This document shows positions 1-8,020 of a stretch of DNA of 64,000 nucleotides, piece by piece. How positions within the stretch are numbered: the stretch's first letter is position 1; the number at the start of each line of letters is the position of its first letter. The notes beneath the pieces are model-generated. The model saw nothing but the letters and a program-made list of their open reading frames with translations, had not been told where the DNA came from and did no database searches. Source of the stretch: Thiosymbion sp942492625 (GTDB taxonomy: Bacteria > Pseudomonadota > Gammaproteobacteria > Chromatiales > Chromatiaceae); NCBI GenBank assembly GCA_942492625.1, contig CALOFM010000028.1, positions 1 to 64,000 of the forward strand, written 5' to 3'. Both the position numbers and the translations under genes were made by a program.

Positions 1-826
1 TGCGCTTTACCAAAATGCACGGCCTGGGCAACGACTTCGTTGTCATCGATGCCCTGAACCAAGAGCGTCATCCTAACTCCCGAGCAGTGCCGCCAGCTCG
101 CCGATCGACGCTTGGGGGTCGGTTGCGACCAGATTCTGCTCGTGGAGCGCTCCGCGCAGCTCGGATACGGACTTCCACTACCGCATTTTCAATGCCGATG
201 GCTCGGAGGTAGAGCAATGCGGCAACGGCGCCCGCTGCTTCGCCCGTTTCGTCCTGGACAAGGGCCTGACGGACAAGCGGCAGATCCCCGTCGGCACGGC
301 GGCCGGCGATATCCGGCTCCATGTTCAAGAAGACGGACTGGTCCGGGTGGACATGGGGATCCCACAGTTCGCGCCGGAGCGCATCCCCTTTCTCGCGGAC
401 GCCGTCGCAGACAGCTACCCGCTTCAGGTCGGCGGGCAGACACTGCGCATCGGTGCCGTCTCCATGGGAAATCCCCATGCGGTGATCGAGGTCGAGGACC
501 TGGACACCGCCCCCGTTCTGGAGCTTGGCCCTCTGATCGAGAAGCACCGGCGCTTTCCCCGGCGCGTAAACGCTGGCTTTATGCAGATCCTGGATCCCGA
601 GAACATCCGGCTTCGCGTGTTCGAGCGCGGCACAGGTGAAACCCTGGCCTGTGGCACGGGGGCCTGTGCGGCGGTCGCGATCGGACGCCGCAGGGGGCTG
701 CTCGCAGAACGTGTCAAGGTGAGCCTGCCCGGCGGAGATCTTGTGGTAGAGTGGCCTGACGAGTCCCGACCCGTTTGGATGACGGGACCGGCAGTGACCG
801 TCTACGAGGGGGAGATCGATCTATGA
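1..826 (+). pseudogene. dapF: diaminopimelate epimerase with two frameshifts; first base lies outside the window
   Basis: DapF converts LL- to meso-diaminopimelate for lysine and peptidoglycan synthesis. The frame begins with a codon whose A precedes base 1, then reads MHGLGNDFVVIDALNQ. It continues in the next frame (GVGCDQILLVE, from about 67) and then in the third frame from about 158 to the stop at 826. Both catalytic cysteine motifs are present, EQCGNGARC near base 220 and ACGTGACA near base 655. Each break fits one extra base: near 62-66, where the expected reading is NQSVILTPEQ, and near 155-158, where the expected reading is SSDTDFHYRIFN. The restored length of about 274 residues is normal for the family. 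The stop overlaps the next gene by four bases (ATGA). Since the enzyme is normally essential and everything else is conserved, sequencing error is at least as likely as a true pseudogene. Confidence 0.9.
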
Positions 827-1509
827 CCCAACAGGCCGAGGAGACCCGCAGCCCGGCGGAGGCCATCGCGGAGGACGCGGTTGCCGCGTACCTGACTGCG
901 CACCCTGATTTCTTCGAGCGACATCGGGAGCTGGTCGCAGAGCTGAAGGTTTCCCATGCGAGCGGACAAGCCGTATCCCTGATCGAGCACCAGGTCGGGG
1001 TGTTGCGCGGTCAGCTCCAGACCGAGCGCCAACGCCTCGCCCACTTGATCGCCAGGGCGAGGGATTTCGAGACCCTGTCCGCGCGACTTCACGGCCTGTC
1101 CCTGCAGCTCATCGCCGCCCGAGACCTGGAGCGTGTGCGAGCGGTACTGCGCGACGCCCTGTGCCAGGAATTCAACGCCGAGGCGGTAAACCTGAAGCTG
1201 TTCCCGCTCGAGCCCGACGCCGCCGATTCGGACCCGACGTTGAGCACATTCCTGGAGCTCGTCGACCGGGAGCACTCCCTCTGCGGCCCCCTGGACGCTG
1301 ATCGCAACGGTGTTCTCTTCGGCGAGCAGAGCGAGACCATCCAATCGGTGGCCCTCATTCCCGTTCGCGGGGACGGCCGTGCAGGCGTCTTGGCCATCGG
1401 CAGCGCCGATCCGGAGCGCTTCGGCCCGGATATGGGTACCGACCTACTCGACCGCCTGGGCGAAATCGTCAGTCAGAAGTTGCGGGTGCTGCACGAGCCC
1501 GATGACTGA
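823..1509 (+). CDS. DUF484 family protein (GAF-like)
   Basis: A 228-residue cytoplasmic protein of the DUF484 family, of unknown molecular function. It is typically encoded between dapF and xerC in gammaproteobacteria, exactly as here. The N-terminal part carries the conserved AAYLTAHPDFFERH segment (residues about 19-32), followed by a helical, coiled-coil-like stretch (about 55-95) and a GAF-like C-terminal half. I chose the ATG at 823 because it sits in the ATGA overlap with the dapF stop; a longer frame upstream would run far into dapF. The 3' end overlaps the xerC start by eight bases, so dapF, this gene and xerC are probably one translationally coupled transcript. Confidence 0.9.
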   Translation: MTQQAEETRSPAEAIAEDAVAAYLTAHPDFFERHRELVAELKVSHASGQAVSLIEHQVGVLRGQLQTERQRLAHLIARARDFETLSARLHGLSLQLIAARDLERVRAVLRDALCQEFNAEAVNLKLFPLEPDAADSDPTLSTFLELVDREHSLCGPLDADRNGVLFGEQSETIQSVALIPVRGDGRAGVLAIGSADPERFGPDMGTDLLDRLGEIVSQKLRVLHEPDD

Positions 1510-2410
1510 AACCGGCCCCGACGGCCTGCTGGAGGCATTCCTCCACCACCTGGCCCACGAGCGACGGCTCTCTTCCAACACCCTGAGCAACTATCGCCGC
1601 GACCTGACGCGCGTGGGTGATTGGCTGGCGGACGGCAAACGCGGCACCTGGGATCGGCTGGATCAGCAAAGCGTCCGTGGCTACGTAGCCTGGCGCCACC
1701 GCGGGGGCGCCTCGGGCAAGACCCTGCAACGCGAGCTGTCCGCGCTGCGCAGCCTCTACCGCTATCTGCTGCGCGAGGGACTCGTGGGCCAGAATCCCGC
1801 GCAGGGGGTGCGCGCCCCCAAGTCGGCGCGCAAGCTGCCCTCCACCCTGGACGCGGACCAGCTCTGCGCCCTGCTCGACCATCCGCACGACGACCCGCTG
1901 GCACTCCGGGACACGGCGATGGTCGAGCTCTTCTACTCTTCGGGGTTGCGATTGGCGGAGCTGGTTTCAATCGACCTGGGGGACGTCGACATGGACGACG
2001 CCACGCTGGAGGTCACCGGCAAGGGGGCCAAGACCCGGCGTGTGCCCGTCGGCGGCCAGGCGCGAGAGGCGATCAAACGCTGGATCCGGGTGCGGGGCAA
2101 CTACGCGAGTACGGACCAGAGGGCCCTGTTCGTCAGTCAGCGCGGCAACCGCATCCATCCACGCACCGTGCAGCAGCGCCTGCAGCGCTGGGCGATGGTG
2201 CAGGGGGCCACCCGCAACGTCCACCCCCACCTGCTCCGTCATTCCTTCGCCAGCCACTTGCTGGAGTCCTCCGGAGATCTGCGCGCGGTGCAGGAGCTAC
2301 TCGGACACTCGGACATCAGCACGACCCAGATTTACACCCACCTGGACTTCCAGCACCTGGCCCAGGTCTACGACAAGGCGCACCCACGGGCGAGGAAGAA
2401 AGGGACCTGA
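1502..2410 (+). CDS. xerC: tyrosine recombinase XerC
   Basis: A 302-residue site-specific tyrosine recombinase that acts with XerD at dif to resolve chromosome dimers. The N-terminal SAM-like core-binding domain (LSSNTLSNYRRDLTRVGDWL) is followed by the catalytic domain. That domain contains the first Arg in SSGLRLAEL, the Lys in GKGAKTRRVP, the His-x-x-Arg box HLLRHSFASHLL, the second His in LGHSDISTTQ and the nucleophilic Tyr in IYTHLD. Length and motif order are normal. Its position after dapF and a DUF484 gene is the conserved XerC context, which separates it from integrases of mobile elements. The ATG at 1502 overlaps the previous stop. Confidence 0.96.
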   Translation: MTETGPDGLLEAFLHHLAHERRLSSNTLSNYRRDLTRVGDWLADGKRGTWDRLDQQSVRGYVAWRHRGGASGKTLQRELSALRSLYRYLLREGLVGQNPAQGVRAPKSARKLPSTLDADQLCALLDHPHDDPLALRDTAMVELFYSSGLRLAELVSIDLGDVDMDDATLEVTGKGAKTRRVPVGGQAREAIKRWIRVRGNYASTDQRALFVSQRGNRIHPRTVQQRLQRWAMVQGATRNVHPHLLRHSFASHLLESSGDLRAVQELLGHSDISTTQIYTHLDFQHLAQVYDKAHPRARKKGT

Positions 2411-2597
2411 GCCGCCCGGCGACCAGGCTGTCAGCCGAAAAGATAGGCCCCGCCGCACCGAGCACCGCCCCAGCCATCCCCAGTGAAACATGCGGCTCAC
2501 ACCCCGCCAGGAGGCTCTACCGCAATCAATAGCAAGGCCGCCCCTGCACGAGGTGGAGCACTGGCGTAAAATGCGCGCTTTGAATCGAGCATTGTAA

Positions 2598-3152
2598 ATG
2601 GCGATGGAAACATTCCGCGGTACGACCATCCTTTCGGTCCGGCGAGCGGGGCGCGTGGTTATCGGTGGCGACGGCCAGGTATCTCTCGGGCAGACGGTGA
2701 TGAAGGGCAACGCACGGAAGGTGCGGCGACTCTACAAGGAACGCGTGCTGGCGGGCTTCGCCGGAGCCACGGCGGACGCCTTCACCCTGTTCGAGCGCTT
2801 CGAGGGCAAGTTGGAGAAGCACCAGGGGCACCTCACACGCTCGGCGGTGGAGCTCGCAAAGGACTGGCGGATGGACCGCATGCTGCGCCGCCTGGAGGCC
2901 CTGCTATGCGTAGCCGATACTAAGACCTCGCTGATCATCTCCGGGACGGGGGACGTGATCGAGCCAGAGCATAACCTGATGGCCATAGGCTCGGGTGGAG
3001 CTTTCGCACAAGCGGCGGCGAGGGCCCTGTTGGAGAACACGGAGCTCGGCGCCCGAGAGATCGTCGAGCGGGCACTCGGCATCGCCGCGGACATCTGCGT
3101 CTACACCAACCACAATCTGGTGTTGGAGGAACTGGCGGCGGAAACCGGCTAG
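2598..3152 (+). CDS. hslV: ATP-dependent protease peptidase subunit HslV
   Basis: HslV (ClpQ) is the threonine peptidase that stacks with the HslU ATPase to form a cytoplasmic, proteasome-like protease. The protein has 184 residues. The catalytic threonine is Thr9 in RGTTILSVRR, so an eight-residue N-terminal extension must be removed; extensions ending in a glycine before the TT pair occur in relatives. Conserved blocks include VIGGDGQVSLG, MKGNARKVRRLY and GFAGATADAFTLFE. An ATG two codons downstream (2604) is an alternative start. hslU follows after a 160-bp gap. TAAAAT at 2567-2572 could be a -10 element, but I see no convincing -35 or heat-shock promoter. Confidence 0.96.
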   Translation: MAMETFRGTTILSVRRAGRVVIGGDGQVSLGQTVMKGNARKVRRLYKERVLAGFAGATADAFTLFERFEGKLEKHQGHLTRSAVELAKDWRMDRMLRRLEALLCVADTKTSLIISGTGDVIEPEHNLMAIGSGGAFAQAAARALLENTELGAREIVERALGIAADICVYTNHNLVLEELAAETG

Positions 3153-3172
3153 GAGTCTGTCCGTCATTCGCC

Positions 3173-3210
3173 GTTCCGCAGAGGAACAGTCGAAGGCTCG
3201 ACAGGCGCCT
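3173..3210 (+). repeat. structured 38-bp dispersed repeat, copy 1
   Basis: Between hslV and hslU a 38-bp sequence contains three back-to-back palindromes: GTTCC-gcaga-GGAAC, GTCGA-aggc-TCGAC and AGGCGCCT. About 30 of the 38 positions match a second copy at 13961-13997. It may form a small RNA structure or be a REP-like dispersed element. Confidence 0.6.
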
Positions 3211-3312
3211 GGACGTTGCAGAATCCGTCTACACACCGCATTTAGCTAAGCATCAAACCCCGAGCCGTCGACCCCTCGCGGCCGGCCACCAACCGAATCA
3301 AAATCACCACAC

Positions 3313-4650
3313 ATGTCGGACATCACGCCCCAACGCATCGTAGCCGAGCTGAACAAGCACATCATCGGCCAGGACGACGCCAAGCGCGCCGTCGCTGTGG
3401 CCCTTCGCAACCGCTGGCGGCGAGCCCAGATCGACGAGCCGCTGCGCTCGGAGATCACGCCCAAGAACATCCTCATGATCGGGCCCACGGGCGTGGGCAA
3501 GACCGAGATCGCGCGCCGCCTGGCGCGACTAGCAAACGCCCCATTCCTGAAGGTGGAGGCCACCAAGTTCACCGAGGTGGGCTACGTCGGCAGGGACGTC
3601 GAATCCATCGTCCGCGACCTGGTGGACGCCGCGGTGAAGATGGCCCGCGATCAGGAGATGGACAAGCTCGCCGGGGCGGCCGAGGCCGCGGCGGAGGAAC
3701 GCGTACTGGACATCCTGCTTCCGCCCCCCACCAGCTTCGCCGAAGACAGCCGCCCTGGAGGCCCATCACCGGCGACCCGGGAAAAGTTCCGCGACAAGCT
3801 GCGCCGGGGTGACTTGGACGACAACGAGATCGAGATCCAGGTCAGCGCTGCGCCCGTGGGGGTAGAGATCATGGCTCCGCCAGGCATGGAGGAGATGACC
3901 AGCCAGCTCCAGGGACTGTTTCAGAATCTGGGTCAGGGACGCACCAAGCGACGCAAGCTCAAGATTCGCGACGCCCTCAAGCTGCTCAAGGACGAGGAGG
4001 CGGCCAAGCGCGTAAACGAGGAAGACCTCAAGCTGCGCGCGGTGGAGAGCGTGGAGCAGAACGGTATCGTCTTCCTGGACGAGCTGGACAAGGTCACCAA
4101 GCGCTCCGAAAGCTCCAGCAGCGGCCCCGACGTCTCTCGCGAGGGCGTGCAAAGGGACCTGCTCCCCCTGGTGGAGGGCAGCACGGTCTCGACCAAGTAC
4201 GGCTCCGTGCGCACGGATCATATCCTGTTCATCGCATCGGGCGCCTTCCACCTGGCCAAGCCCTCGGACTTGATCCCGGAGCTGCAGGGCCGCTTACCCA
4301 TCCGCGTTGAGCTCAAGGCCTTGACCACCGAGGACTTCGTCCGCATCTTGACCGAGCCGGACGCGTCCCTGACCGACCAGTACAAGGCCCTGATGGAAAC
4401 GGAGGGGGTGAGCCTGGAGTTCACCGAAGACGGCATCCGGCGCATCGCCGAGACCGCTTGGCGGGTCAACGAGCGCACCGAGAACATAGGCGCGCGGCGC
4501 CTGCACACGGTGCTCGAACGCCTGCTTGAAGACGTGTCCTTCAACGCAACCGATCTGGACCGGGTAACGGTCACCGTGAACGCGGCCTACGTGGACCAGA
4601 ACCTCTCGGAGCTGGCGGCGGACGAGGACCTGTCACGGTACATCCTTTAG
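3313..4650 (+). CDS. hslU: ATP-dependent protease ATPase subunit HslU
   Basis: HslU (ClpY) is the AAA+ unfoldase that feeds substrates into HslV. The 445-residue protein shows the N-terminal TPQRIVAELNKHIIGQDDAK segment, Walker A GPTGVGKTE (residues about 57-65), the pore-loop region GYVGRDVES, an intermediate I-domain (about 110-240), Walker B IVFLDELDKV and the conserved C-terminal tail LSRYIL that docks into HslV. Nothing is missing and the length is normal. The gene stops with TAG, as does hslV, showing that amber is an ordinary stop codon in this genome. Confidence 0.97.
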   Translation: MSDITPQRIVAELNKHIIGQDDAKRAVAVALRNRWRRAQIDEPLRSEITPKNILMIGPTGVGKTEIARRLARLANAPFLKVEATKFTEVGYVGRDVESIVRDLVDAAVKMARDQEMDKLAGAAEAAAEERVLDILLPPPTSFAEDSRPGGPSPATREKFRDKLRRGDLDDNEIEIQVSAAPVGVEIMAPPGMEEMTSQLQGLFQNLGQGRTKRRKLKIRDALKLLKDEEAAKRVNEEDLKLRAVESVEQNGIVFLDELDKVTKRSESSSSGPDVSREGVQRDLLPLVEGSTVSTKYGSVRTDHILFIASGAFHLAKPSDLIPELQGRLPIRVELKALTTEDFVRILTEPDASLTDQYKALMETEGVSLEFTEDGIRRIAETAWRVNERTENIGARRLHTVLERLLEDVSFNATDLDRVTVTVNAAYVDQNLSELAADEDLSRYIL

Positions 4651-4739
4651 CGCTGTTCGCTGAATCACGTCGTCCGTCGTGACGACGCTGAAACGACCAC
4701 ACCCTTAACCTGGGCCATGCCCAATCTGGAGTAAACGAC

Positions 4740-5099
4740 ATGCCCACACCCACCGAGCTCAACCTGCACCGACAGTCCCGGGTGCTTGAGATCACCTTTG
4801 ACGACGGCGCCCACTTCAACCTGCCCTGCGAGTACCTGCGGGTCTACTCCCCCTCGGCGGAGGTCCAGGGCCACGGTCCGGGCCAGCGGGTGCTGCAGCT
4901 CGACAAAGAAGACGTAAACATCGACAAGATCGACCCGGTAGGCAACTACGCCATTTGCCTGCACTTCGACGACGAGCACAACACCGGCATCTACTCCTGG
5001 GACCACCTGTACAACCTGGGCGTCGACCAGGAGACCCTGTGGAAGGAGTATCTGGACGAGCTGGAGAAGGCGGGTCACAAGCGCAAGAAGCCGTCCTGA
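4740..5099 (+). CDS. DUF971 domain protein
   Basis: A 119-residue protein made almost entirely of a DUF971 domain, the fold also found at the N-terminus of gamma-butyrobetaine hydroxylases. Typical blocks are LEITFDDG, LPCEYLRVYSPSAEVQGHG and NYAICLHFDDEHNTGIYSWDHLY. A basic tail follows (HKRKKPS). The single-domain form commonly sits between hslU and ubiE in gammaproteobacteria; here ubiE is displaced by about 2.9 kb of accessory DNA. The molecular role is not established; a link to iron-sulfur or metal handling has been proposed for the fold, but nothing here proves it. Confidence 0.9.
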   Translation: MPTPTELNLHRQSRVLEITFDDGAHFNLPCEYLRVYSPSAEVQGHGPGQRVLQLDKEDVNIDKIDPVGNYAICLHFDDEHNTGIYSWDHLYNLGVDQETLWKEYLDELEKAGHKRKKPS

Positions 5100-5281
5100 C
5101 CTGCCCCCGGTTTCGAGCGGGAGCAGAGTACGCCTTTGTCCACCTTCGTACAGGGCGGTATCTTCGAAGAGTTGGAACGCGTGGAGCAGGAAGCCGGATC
5201 CTACGCTAGGAGCCAGATCGAAAACTCGGTCAGGGCATCGAGCATTTGACCGTCGCCAATATTCGAGAGGAACTTGTCGCC

Positions 5282-5392
5282 ATGGCGCGCACCCCTGCGA
5301 ACCCTAACGCGATCGAATATGAGATCTTGGGAGATCTGAGCGCATCACCAATGCTACTCATCGTGGGAATGGCGTGCCGTCGAGATCGCTAA
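5282..5392 (+). pseudogene. N-terminal stub of an alpha/beta hydrolase
   Basis: An ATG-initiated frame of 36 residues begins MARTPANPNAIEYEILGD and continues through SPMLLIVGM before a stop. This resembles the first beta strands of alpha/beta-hydrolase-fold proteins (IEYE..GD....LLLI.G). No active-site serine or downstream domain follows in any frame. I read it as the 5' remnant of a deleted gene. The stretch before it (5100-5281) holds only a 37-codon open frame (5137-5250, starting LSTFVQGG) with no recognisable similarity. Confidence 0.5.
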
Positions 5393-5418
5393 GCAGTAGC
5401 GAAGCGATCGGCATCCGG

Positions 5419-6450
5419 CTATTGCGGGATTGCCCAGCCCGGTCGCTCCTCGATGACATAGTCGACGAACAAGTAATTTTTGCGATCACGAATGAAGACG
5501 AGCTTGATCTCATGGCCGACCCCATACGCGTAGAGCCACTTTTGGAAATCGGCGACCGACGCGATGGGACTGTAGGAGAGCTGCACGAGGACATCGCCGG
5601 GCCGAACGCCCATGCGCTCGGCGGGCCCGCCCGGCCAGACGTACTCGATCCCAATCCCAGCTCGATGACCCCTCACTGTTGGAAAGATTCCCGACTCCTC
5701 GGGCTCGAGCGGCCGAACCGAGAACCCGGTCCAGGGGGACAAGAGGCTACTTCGGCGTATGATGCTTTCGTAGATGTTGAAGACGAGACGTATCGGAAGC
5801 ACGTGAATGTCTTCGCCGCCATCGATCAGCGGTTCCCCGGGTATCGGCAAGTACCCGGTGTAGAGGGCAATGACCCTCCCGTCCGCGCCATAGAGGGGCG
5901 CGCCGATTGCGTCCCGCGGCAGCTCGATCGCCGCGCGAACCATCGTCGCTGTCAGACTCTGCTGATAGCATTCCTTGGTGGCGAGACCGCTTATCCGCCC
6001 CTTAACTATATTGGCGCCTTCCGACATCGGGTCGACCACGGCAAAGATTTCCTCACCGACCGTCGGTCCGCCGTCGCGGCGCACCTGCGAAACACGCAGT
6101 GGCGAATCGGCATCGAGCTTCAGAATGCCGAAGCCCAGGGTCGGCTCGACACTGATGATCCGCGCCGGCAGGGAACGGAACCCTTCGCTCCGCGACAATC
6201 GAACCGTGATCCTGGCGAGAAGTCGCCCCGATTCGGGGTCGGTCAGATTCTCGTAGGCGGTGAGGACGAACCCGTCGCTCTCCACGACGAAGCCCAGCCC
6301 GCGCCGAAGCGGTTCGGTTGATTCTGGGGTTGCCGGGCGAGCCTCGATCACGACGATGTTCGGATCCGCCGCTGTAACCGACGCGGAGAAGAGGACGGCA
6401 AAGAGCGCAGTAATCGTCAGCCGGACGCCCCGGCGAATGAGAATCAACAT
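5419..6450 (-). CDS. HtrA-like trypsin-fold protein with PDZ domain, catalytic triad lost
   Basis: A 343-residue exported protein. The start at 6450 gives MLILIRRG followed by a hydrophobic signal segment ending SVTAA. Residues about 35-230 follow the HtrA/DegP layout: the GLGFVVESDGFVLTAYENLTD segment is normally where the catalytic His lies, PTLGFGILKLDAD is where the Asp should be (normally DLAVLK), and PRDAIGAPLYGADGRVIAL is where GNSGGPL should be. None of His, Asp or Ser is in place. A C-terminal PDZ domain is clear (PGGPAERMGVRPGDVLVQL). It is therefore probably a non-proteolytic periplasmic binding or scaffold protein rather than a protease. It is a single gene in an accessory patch, flanked by an IS remnant. 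The start upstream of 6450 is unlikely because that DNA belongs to the remnant. Confidence 0.75.
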   Translation of the reverse strand: MLILIRRGVRLTITALFAVLFSASVTAADPNIVVIEARPATPESTEPLRRGLGFVVESDGFVLTAYENLTDPESGRLLARITVRLSRSEGFRSLPARIISVEPTLGFGILKLDADSPLRVSQVRRDGGPTVGEEIFAVVDPMSEGANIVKGRISGLATKECYQQSLTATMVRAAIELPRDAIGAPLYGADGRVIALYTGYLPIPGEPLIDGGEDIHVLPIRLVFNIYESIIRRSSLLSPWTGFSVRPLEPEESGIFPTVRGHRAGIGIEYVWPGGPAERMGVRPGDVLVQLSYSPIASVADFQKWLYAYGVGHEIKLVFIRDRKNYLFVDYVIEERPGWAIPQ

Positions 6451-6559
6451 CTGTACTCCGAAAGAGCGCGCCAATGCGCGAAGTGATGAGGCCCATCCTT
6501 CAACTGAGTCGGACTCACGGAATGAGCCCCTGGCGGCCACATCCTCCTGCAAGCAAACG

Positions 6560-6880
6560 AACCGGGAAAGACGCGGTGCCGGAGGCACGGTCCCGTTCGT
6601 GCTCGCGGTGCAAACGAGCGAAGAGCAACATCGACCTTGGTACGTGCGCTTGGAGCCGCTGTCCGGCTTCACCAAGAAATCGTTGGTGCAGTGGGCAGAG
6701 GAGGCGCTGGCCCTCGACGCGCGGATGGTATCCGATGGACCAGCGTGTTTCGTTGTCGCAGATGACTTGGTCGGCGCCCATGCGCGCGTGATCAGAGGCA
6801 CACGCAAGCGTTCCGATCTGGAGTGTTTTCACTGGGTGAATACCTTGCTAAATTGCAGTATCGATTCAATTGCTGCTCCG
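6560..6880 (+). pseudogene. IS1595-type transposase fragment
   Basis: In the plus strand, frame 2, a coding remnant reads TVPFVLAVQTS (from 6587), then GFTKKSLVQWAEEAL, MVSDGPACF, and ends near CFHWVNTLLN. This is the order of conserved blocks in the C-terminal DDE region of IS1595-family transposases (VPFV.AV.T, GFTK, SDG.ACF, FHWVNT.LGN). The N-terminus, catalytic context and extreme C-terminus are gone and no terminal inverted repeats are seen. The fragment occupies most of the 547-bp gap between the HtrA-like gene and the haem protein gene and marks this patch as a site of past insertion. Confidence 0.65.
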
Positions 6881-6997
6881 ACCCGCCCCGCATGGTGCCT
6901 CGCTTGCTGCGCCACTGAGCGCTGACAACCGCCCGGTCTGAGACGTGGCTGCGCTCGGCTGAAGCATGGGGCGAATCGCAATGCGCGACGCACAACG

Positions 6998-7522
6998 CTA
7001 GGGCGCGAAGTCTTGATTGAACGGATTCACCCCTGTGCCCGTATTGATTCTGATGAAGCCATGCTGCGTCGACCGATGGCACTCATTGCAGCTCTCAACA
7101 ATGCCCCTCAGGGCCCCCTTGACCTCCGGCGATTCAACGATCCCTGAGGACGACTCGAGCGCGGCCTTCAACGCCTCGACCCAGGGCATGGCGAGCCGAT
7201 CGATCAAGAGTGCGATCGGTTGGCCTTCATATTCCGGAACCTGACGCTGGATATCCCTCAACAGCGCGATCGACTCGTAAGAATAGAAGCGCGCCAGCTC
7301 GCGGTTGCCGGCTGCCACTGAGAGTGAGAGCTTGTGTGTAAGTCGCTGGAGCTCGCCCATCAGCGGCGCGAGCTCGATCTGGGCCGGGCCATTCGGGAGT
7401 GGCATCAATCGAGCGGTCGTGCCCCCCGGCTCCCCCTCGGCTCTGGGCTCGACGCCGCCCAGCATCAGCGGCATCAAGACCACCGAAAAACACAGGCTAT
7501 GACGGGGGGAAGAACGAATCAT
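6998..7522 (-). CDS. exported monohaem c-type cytochrome-like protein
   Basis: A 174-residue protein with an N-terminal signal sequence (MIRSSPRHSLCFSVVLMPLMLGG). It has a helical middle region (LMGELQRLTHKLSLSVAAGNRELARFY) and one CxxCH haem-binding motif near the C-terminus (C145-N-E-C148-H149). A haem motif near the C-terminus of a helical exported protein recalls class II (cytochrome c prime-type) proteins, but the family is not certain. The ATG at 7522 directly begins the signal peptide. It probably acts in the periplasm; partner and redox role cannot be read from context. Confidence 0.6.
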   Translation of the reverse strand: MIRSSPRHSLCFSVVLMPLMLGGVEPRAEGEPGGTTARLMPLPNGPAQIELAPLMGELQRLTHKLSLSVAAGNRELARFYSYESIALLRDIQRQVPEYEGQPIALLIDRLAMPWVEALKAALESSSGIVESPEVKGALRGIVESCNECHRSTQHGFIRINTGTGVNPFNQDFAP

Positions 7523-7995
7523 CGAGTTCCGGGTTCGATCTGGCTACGTGGTTTACTACTCACTTGGGCAGCGACAACTCCGCGAAGTCGCTCCAGCTAC
7601 CCGCATTTCGGTCGATCTCCCTTTCGTCTGTAGGCGCGGTCTCGAAAGAAGCTGCGTCTTCGCGACTGCCTGGCGCAGGAGCGCATAAAACGTACAATTA
7701 GCCTACCAAAAATTTGAAAAAACGCGAAGCCGGCTTACTGACTGGCGATGCGCGATGCGTCGAATGGAATCGCAATCGCTGAGCTGAACAAAGGAGGCAA
7801 GCTGGTGCAGAAAACGCAGCATCGCTAGTTCGAATAGCTGCTGGTGTCCAAACGACGGGCCCCAGTTTCAGAAGCGACGCCCCCTGTTCCGCCGAGTGTG
7901 AATCCCAACGAGGGACTGCTACTTCGTCAACGGATTTACTCGAATACGGGAACAGGACGCGCCGTCCGCGTCTCCGAACCCTGCCGCCGTGGTCC
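7523..7995. other. intergenic region without a convincing gene
   Basis: About 470 bp between the haem protein gene and ubiE. No conserved reading frame is visible. It holds an orphan strong Shine-Dalgarno sequence (AAAGGAGG near 7790) followed by a GTG and only seven codons before TAG, which could be the remnant of a deleted gene or a leader peptide. Confidence 0.4.
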
Positions 7996-8004
7996 TGATA
8001 CAAT
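7996..8004 (+). promoter_or_regulatory. extended -10 promoter element for ubiEJB
   Basis: TG-A-TACAAT at 7996-8004 is a good extended -10 box. No clear -35 lies 17 bp upstream, which is tolerated for extended -10 promoters. A transcript starting near 8011 would leave a very short leader before the ATG at 8021 and would exclude the earlier ATG at 8003. Confidence 0.45.
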
Positions 8005-8020
8005 GTCTTGGCGCTCTACG

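Noticed and set aside
2544..2572. Heat-shock (sigma-32) promoter before hslV
   Set aside because: Only a TAAAAT -10-like box is visible; no CTTGAA-type -35 or CCCCAT -10 could be found.
5374..6321. Plus-strand open frame opposite the HtrA-like gene
   Set aside because: The minus strand has a signal peptide, trypsin-like layout and PDZ domain; the plus frame has no family features.
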